Assembly: GCA_015487535.1 (NCBI GenBank)
Contig: WFPN01000068.1
Coordinates: 1-5,371 of the forward strand
DNA length: 5,371 bases
Source: Aquificaceae bacterium
Lineage (GTDB): Bacteria; Aquificota; Aquificia; Aquificales; Aquificaceae
Direction: 5' to 3'
Below the pieces are notes generated by a model. It ran no database searches. It had not been told where the DNA came from and worked only from the letters and a program-made list of their open reading frames with translations. Shown piece by piece: positions 4,263-5,371 of the stretch (its first letter is position 1; each line of letters starts with the position of its first letter). The translations under genes and the position numbers were made by a program.

Positions 4263-4963
4263 ACCTTCAACTTGAACTCCTCCCCGGTATTTTCTAAAGA
4301 GATTATATCCTCTATGGAGTGGGGATAAAGGTTTAAGGACACTCCCCTTAGATCAGGGCTTTCAAACACTCTGAACTTGTAAAAGCTTGAGAGATAAAAC
4401 TTTGCAGAATACCCCTTCACAACCCTTCCGTCCCTCAAAAGAAACTCAACCTCGTACACTTTATCCTCCTCAACCTCATCCTGAATTATAGGAAAGAGCT
4501 CTGCAAACTCCTCCCTCCACTTCCCGGGGACAGGGAAAGATACGCTCTCGGGCTCTCCTTCTATGCCTTTGAAGGGATTTCTCAGAGAGAGCCCAACCAT
4601 CCTTATCTTTGCGTAGGCCTTTACCAGGTCCTTGTCTTTAACGAGGACAAAGTAAACGTAGTCTCCTCGGAACTTCGCCCTCTTTCTCCCCCCTCCGATG
4701 AAGTAGAGGAAGACTTCCTTTCCCATGGCCAGCTTCTCTAAGGGGGTTTCGGGCTCTTTGGCTTTTACCTTTGCAGGGCTCTTCAGCATGTGGATCCTCT
4801 CTACGAGGACCTTGCCCGAATCGGTGTGAACCGTCCTCGTCCCGGGGTCGTAAGAGACGAGCGTCCCTTCCACCTCTCCGACGTCGGTTCTCTTTATTAC
4901 GACCGGCTTTCCCTTGAAGAGGGAGAAGAGCTCGGCCGTGGGGTCTCTTTCTTCCTCCATCAT
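4208..4963 (-). CDS. Predicted RNA-binding protein with three Hfq/Sm-like units, 251 aa
   Basis: No named family recognised. Starting at ATG 4963 it gives MMEEERDPTA and 251 residues. Unit 1 (~11-62) has a short helix ELFSLFKGKP, strand VVIKRT, then EVEGTLVSYDP and VLVERIHML, very like the Hfq layout (helix, strand, basic/Gly turn, l-x-G-x-i-x-x-f-D, terminal strand). Unit 2 (~75-126: LEKLAMGKEVFLYF ... YAKIRMVGLS) and unit 3 (~165-224: VYEVEFLLRDGRVVKGY ... YPHSIEDIISL) repeat it; YPHSI recalls the Hfq YKHAI motif. A three-unit chain could build part of an Sm ring. No signal peptide or membrane segment. An upstream in-frame ATG at 5098 would add 45 atypical residues from an AT-rich promoter region; I prefer 4963, which has TATAAT 9 nt before it and no SD. 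It ends 171 nt before the winged-helix gene, and its 3' end overlaps the antisense RNA. CDS is firm; the Sm assignment is by eye. Confidence 0.75.
   Translation of the reverse strand: MMEEERDPTAELFSLFKGKPVVIKRTDVGEVEGTLVSYDPGTRTVHTDSGKVLVERIHMLKSPAKVKAKEPETPLEKLAMGKEVFLYFIGGGRKRAKFRGDYVYFVLVKDKDLVKAYAKIRMVGLSLRNPFKGIEGEPESVSFPVPGKWREEFAELFPIIQDEVEEDKVYEVEFLLRDGRVVKGYSAKFYLSSFYKFRVFESPDLRGVSLNLYPHSIEDIISLENTGEEFKLKVKKEPSGPGGEFINGGNE
4235..4261 (+). terminator. Rho-independent terminator of the antisense RNA
   Basis: Stem CCCTCCG (4235-4241), loop GGAC, stem CGGAGGG (4246-4252), then TTCCTTTTT. It lies inside the 3' coding end of the opposite-strand gene (residues SGPGG), so it is not needed by that gene. 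The reverse direction lacks a T-tract. Confidence 0.75.
4484..4494 (-). promoter_or_regulatory. Third copy of TTCCTATAATT, internal to the Sm-like gene
   Basis: The minus-strand 11-mer TTCCTATAATT is identical to those before the starts at 4963 and 3029. Here it encodes F-P-I-I within the 251-aa protein. It could be an internal promoter giving the winged-helix gene its own ~440-nt leader, or chance. Confidence 0.25.
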
Positions 4964-4971
4964 AAACTCTA

Positions 4972-4983
4972 AATTATAGGAAG
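4972..4983 (-). promoter_or_regulatory. TATAAT -10 motif of the Sm-like gene (possible leaderless start)
   Basis: Minus strand CTTCCTATAATT with TATAAT at 4978-4973 and ATG at 4963. No Shine-Dalgarno lies between them. Upstream TTTTCTTCC matches the T-rich run before the 3029 gene. No clear -35. Confidence 0.45.
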
Positions 4984-5005
4984 AAAATTTCAGGTTTCTT
5001 TTTAT

Positions 5006-5102
5006 GGGTGTGATATACACTTTCGTATGGTTGTTTAGGAGGGTTCGGAATAGAGATGTAGTTAAAGTGTGATGGTAACATAATACAATCATACCCATGG
5101 GT
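5006..5102. promoter_or_regulatory. Putative operator region between the divergent Sm-like and RHH genes
   Basis: GGTGTGAT (5007-5014) and AGTGTGAT (5066-5073) are direct repeats of GTGTGAT. ATCATACCC (5088-5096) is an inverted near copy, so GTGTGAT and ATCATAC face each other across the candidate -10 of the RHH gene. GTGTGATATACAC (5008-5020) is itself an imperfect palindrome. ACCCATGGGT (5093-5102) is a perfect 10-bp palindrome over the RHH start codon. RHH repressors commonly bind such short repeats to control their own promoter; that link is inferred. Confidence 0.4.
5079..5089 (+). promoter_or_regulatory. Candidate -10 of the RHH operon
   Basis: Overlapping hexamers CATAAT (5079-5084) and TACAAT (5084-5089). 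From the latter, transcription would begin at about the ATG at 5097. TTAAAG (5062-5067) is a weak -35 with a 16-nt spacer. No Shine-Dalgarno precedes the start. Confidence 0.35.
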
Positions 5103-5249
5103 GGGAGAAAGAGGACTTACCTGAGCATAGTTATCAAGCCCGAGATAAAGAAGAAGCTCCAGAAGCTCGCCGAAAAAGAGGGGAGAAACGTCTCGGAGAT
5201 CGTCCGGGAGCTTATAGTCAAGAAGCTCAAGGAGGCGCGGATGCTGTAG
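5097..5249 (+). CDS. Ribbon-helix-helix (CopG/Arc-like) DNA-binding protein, 50 aa
   Basis: Encodes MGGRKRTYLSIVIKPEIKKK, then LQKLAEKEGRNVSEIVRELI and VKKLKEARML. The layout is textbook RHH: a basic N-terminus, a beta strand (TYLSIVI, 7-13) that would contact DNA in the dimer, helix A (PEIKKKLQKLAEKEG, 15-29), the N-V-S-E turn (31-34) and helix B (EIVRELIVKKLKEAR, 34-48). At 50 residues it is similar in size to the plasmid copy-control repressor CopG (45 aa). It is transcribed divergently from the Sm-like gene across palindromic sequence it probably binds. The start has no Shine-Dalgarno and may be leaderless. The next gene follows after 11 nt, so the two form an operon. Family is clear; its exact role (copy control, partition, or antitoxin) is inferred from context. 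Confidence 0.85.
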   Translation: MGGRKRTYLSIVIKPEIKKKLQKLAEKEGRNVSEIVRELIVKKLKEARML

Positions 5250-5260
5250 GAGGAAAGGAA

Positions 5261-5371
5261 ATGAAAAGGGAACGGACCCTGGAGAAGATTATAACAGAAA
5301 CGGAGGAGAGGCTGAGGGAGCTCTGCAGGGAGGCGGGGATAGAGGACCTCTCACAGAAAGACTACGCCTCG
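5261..5371 (+). CDS. Unidentified protein, N-terminal 37 residues (runs off the window)
   Basis: ATG 5261 is preceded by AGGAGG (5248-5253) at ideal spacing. That site overlaps the stop codon of the RHH gene, so translation is probably coupled. The visible sequence begins MKRERTLEKIITETEERLRE, is highly charged, and is probably one long helix followed by EAGIEDLSQKDYAS. I do not recognise it. As the partner of an RHH gene it could be a toxin, a partition or regulatory partner, or an unrelated plasmid gene; the sequence seen does not decide. Confidence 0.7.
   Translation, partial: MKRERTLEKIITETEERLRELCREAGIEDLSQKDYAS

Noticed and set aside
4127..4300. Possible small + strand protein from GTG 4127 (begins VSWFGERGLCPLLSV, with a hydrophobic LAIIVVSFV stretch).
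   Set aside because: No Shine-Dalgarno; the start would lie at the transcript end; the frame passes through the predicted hairpin and the terminator and into antisense of a real gene.
4964..5098. 45-residue N-terminal extension of the Sm-like protein from ATG 5098.
   Set aside because: Its composition is unlike the rest of the protein, it covers the operator and both divergent promoters, and it would overlap the RHH start codon.

Overview
The window looks like the replication/partition core of a plasmid, or of a plasmid-derived island, from a thermophilic bacterium. Aquificota is my best guess. The proteins are rich in Lys/Glu/Arg, Arg is mostly AGG/AGA and Ile often ATA, genes are packed tightly, and IS200/IS605-type TnpB elements are common. 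No rRNA or other taxonomic marker is present, so this is inference.

Left third (1-2724): two IS200/IS605-family insertions, both on the + strand. The first (window start to about 740) shows only the C-terminal part of a TnpB of the clade whose RuvC-II glutamate lies in a D/E-ESYTSK motif. It cuts off a small minus-strand ParB-like gene, leaving its first ~42 codons and ribosome binding site (720-866). The second (proposed 887-2724) is a complete but decayed element: matching left and right palindromes, a tnpA with a frameshift and a stop codon, a tnpB with two opposite frameshifts, and an omega-RNA-like 3' end.

Right two thirds (2721-5371): a minus-strand gene run, in order of transcription, of a 251-aa protein that appears to hold three Hfq/Sm-like units (4963-4208), a 317-aa winged-helix protein that I read as a replication initiator (4036-3083), a 102-aa CxxC/CxxC zinc-ribbon protein (3029-2721), and then, before the insertions, the ParB-like gene. 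Divergent from these is a + strand pair: a 50-aa ribbon-helix-helix repressor (5097-5249) and an unidentified partial gene (5261 to the window end).

The most interesting part is the gap upstream of the winged-helix gene. A consensus + strand promoter (TTGACA-17-TAGAAT, 4093-4121) drives a predicted ~134-nt RNA with a strong 5' hairpin and a rho-independent terminator. It is antisense to the leader of the winged-helix gene. That leader holds a 9-bp stem that exactly sequesters the gene's Shine-Dalgarno, and an 11-bp long-range complement whose upstream arm the antisense RNA would cover. This is the logic of plasmid countertranscribed-RNA copy control, found next to a CopG-sized RHH protein and a possible RNA chaperone. 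The combination of a tandem-Sm protein, antisense RNA, attenuated Rep leader and RHH repressor is the candidate new system in this window.
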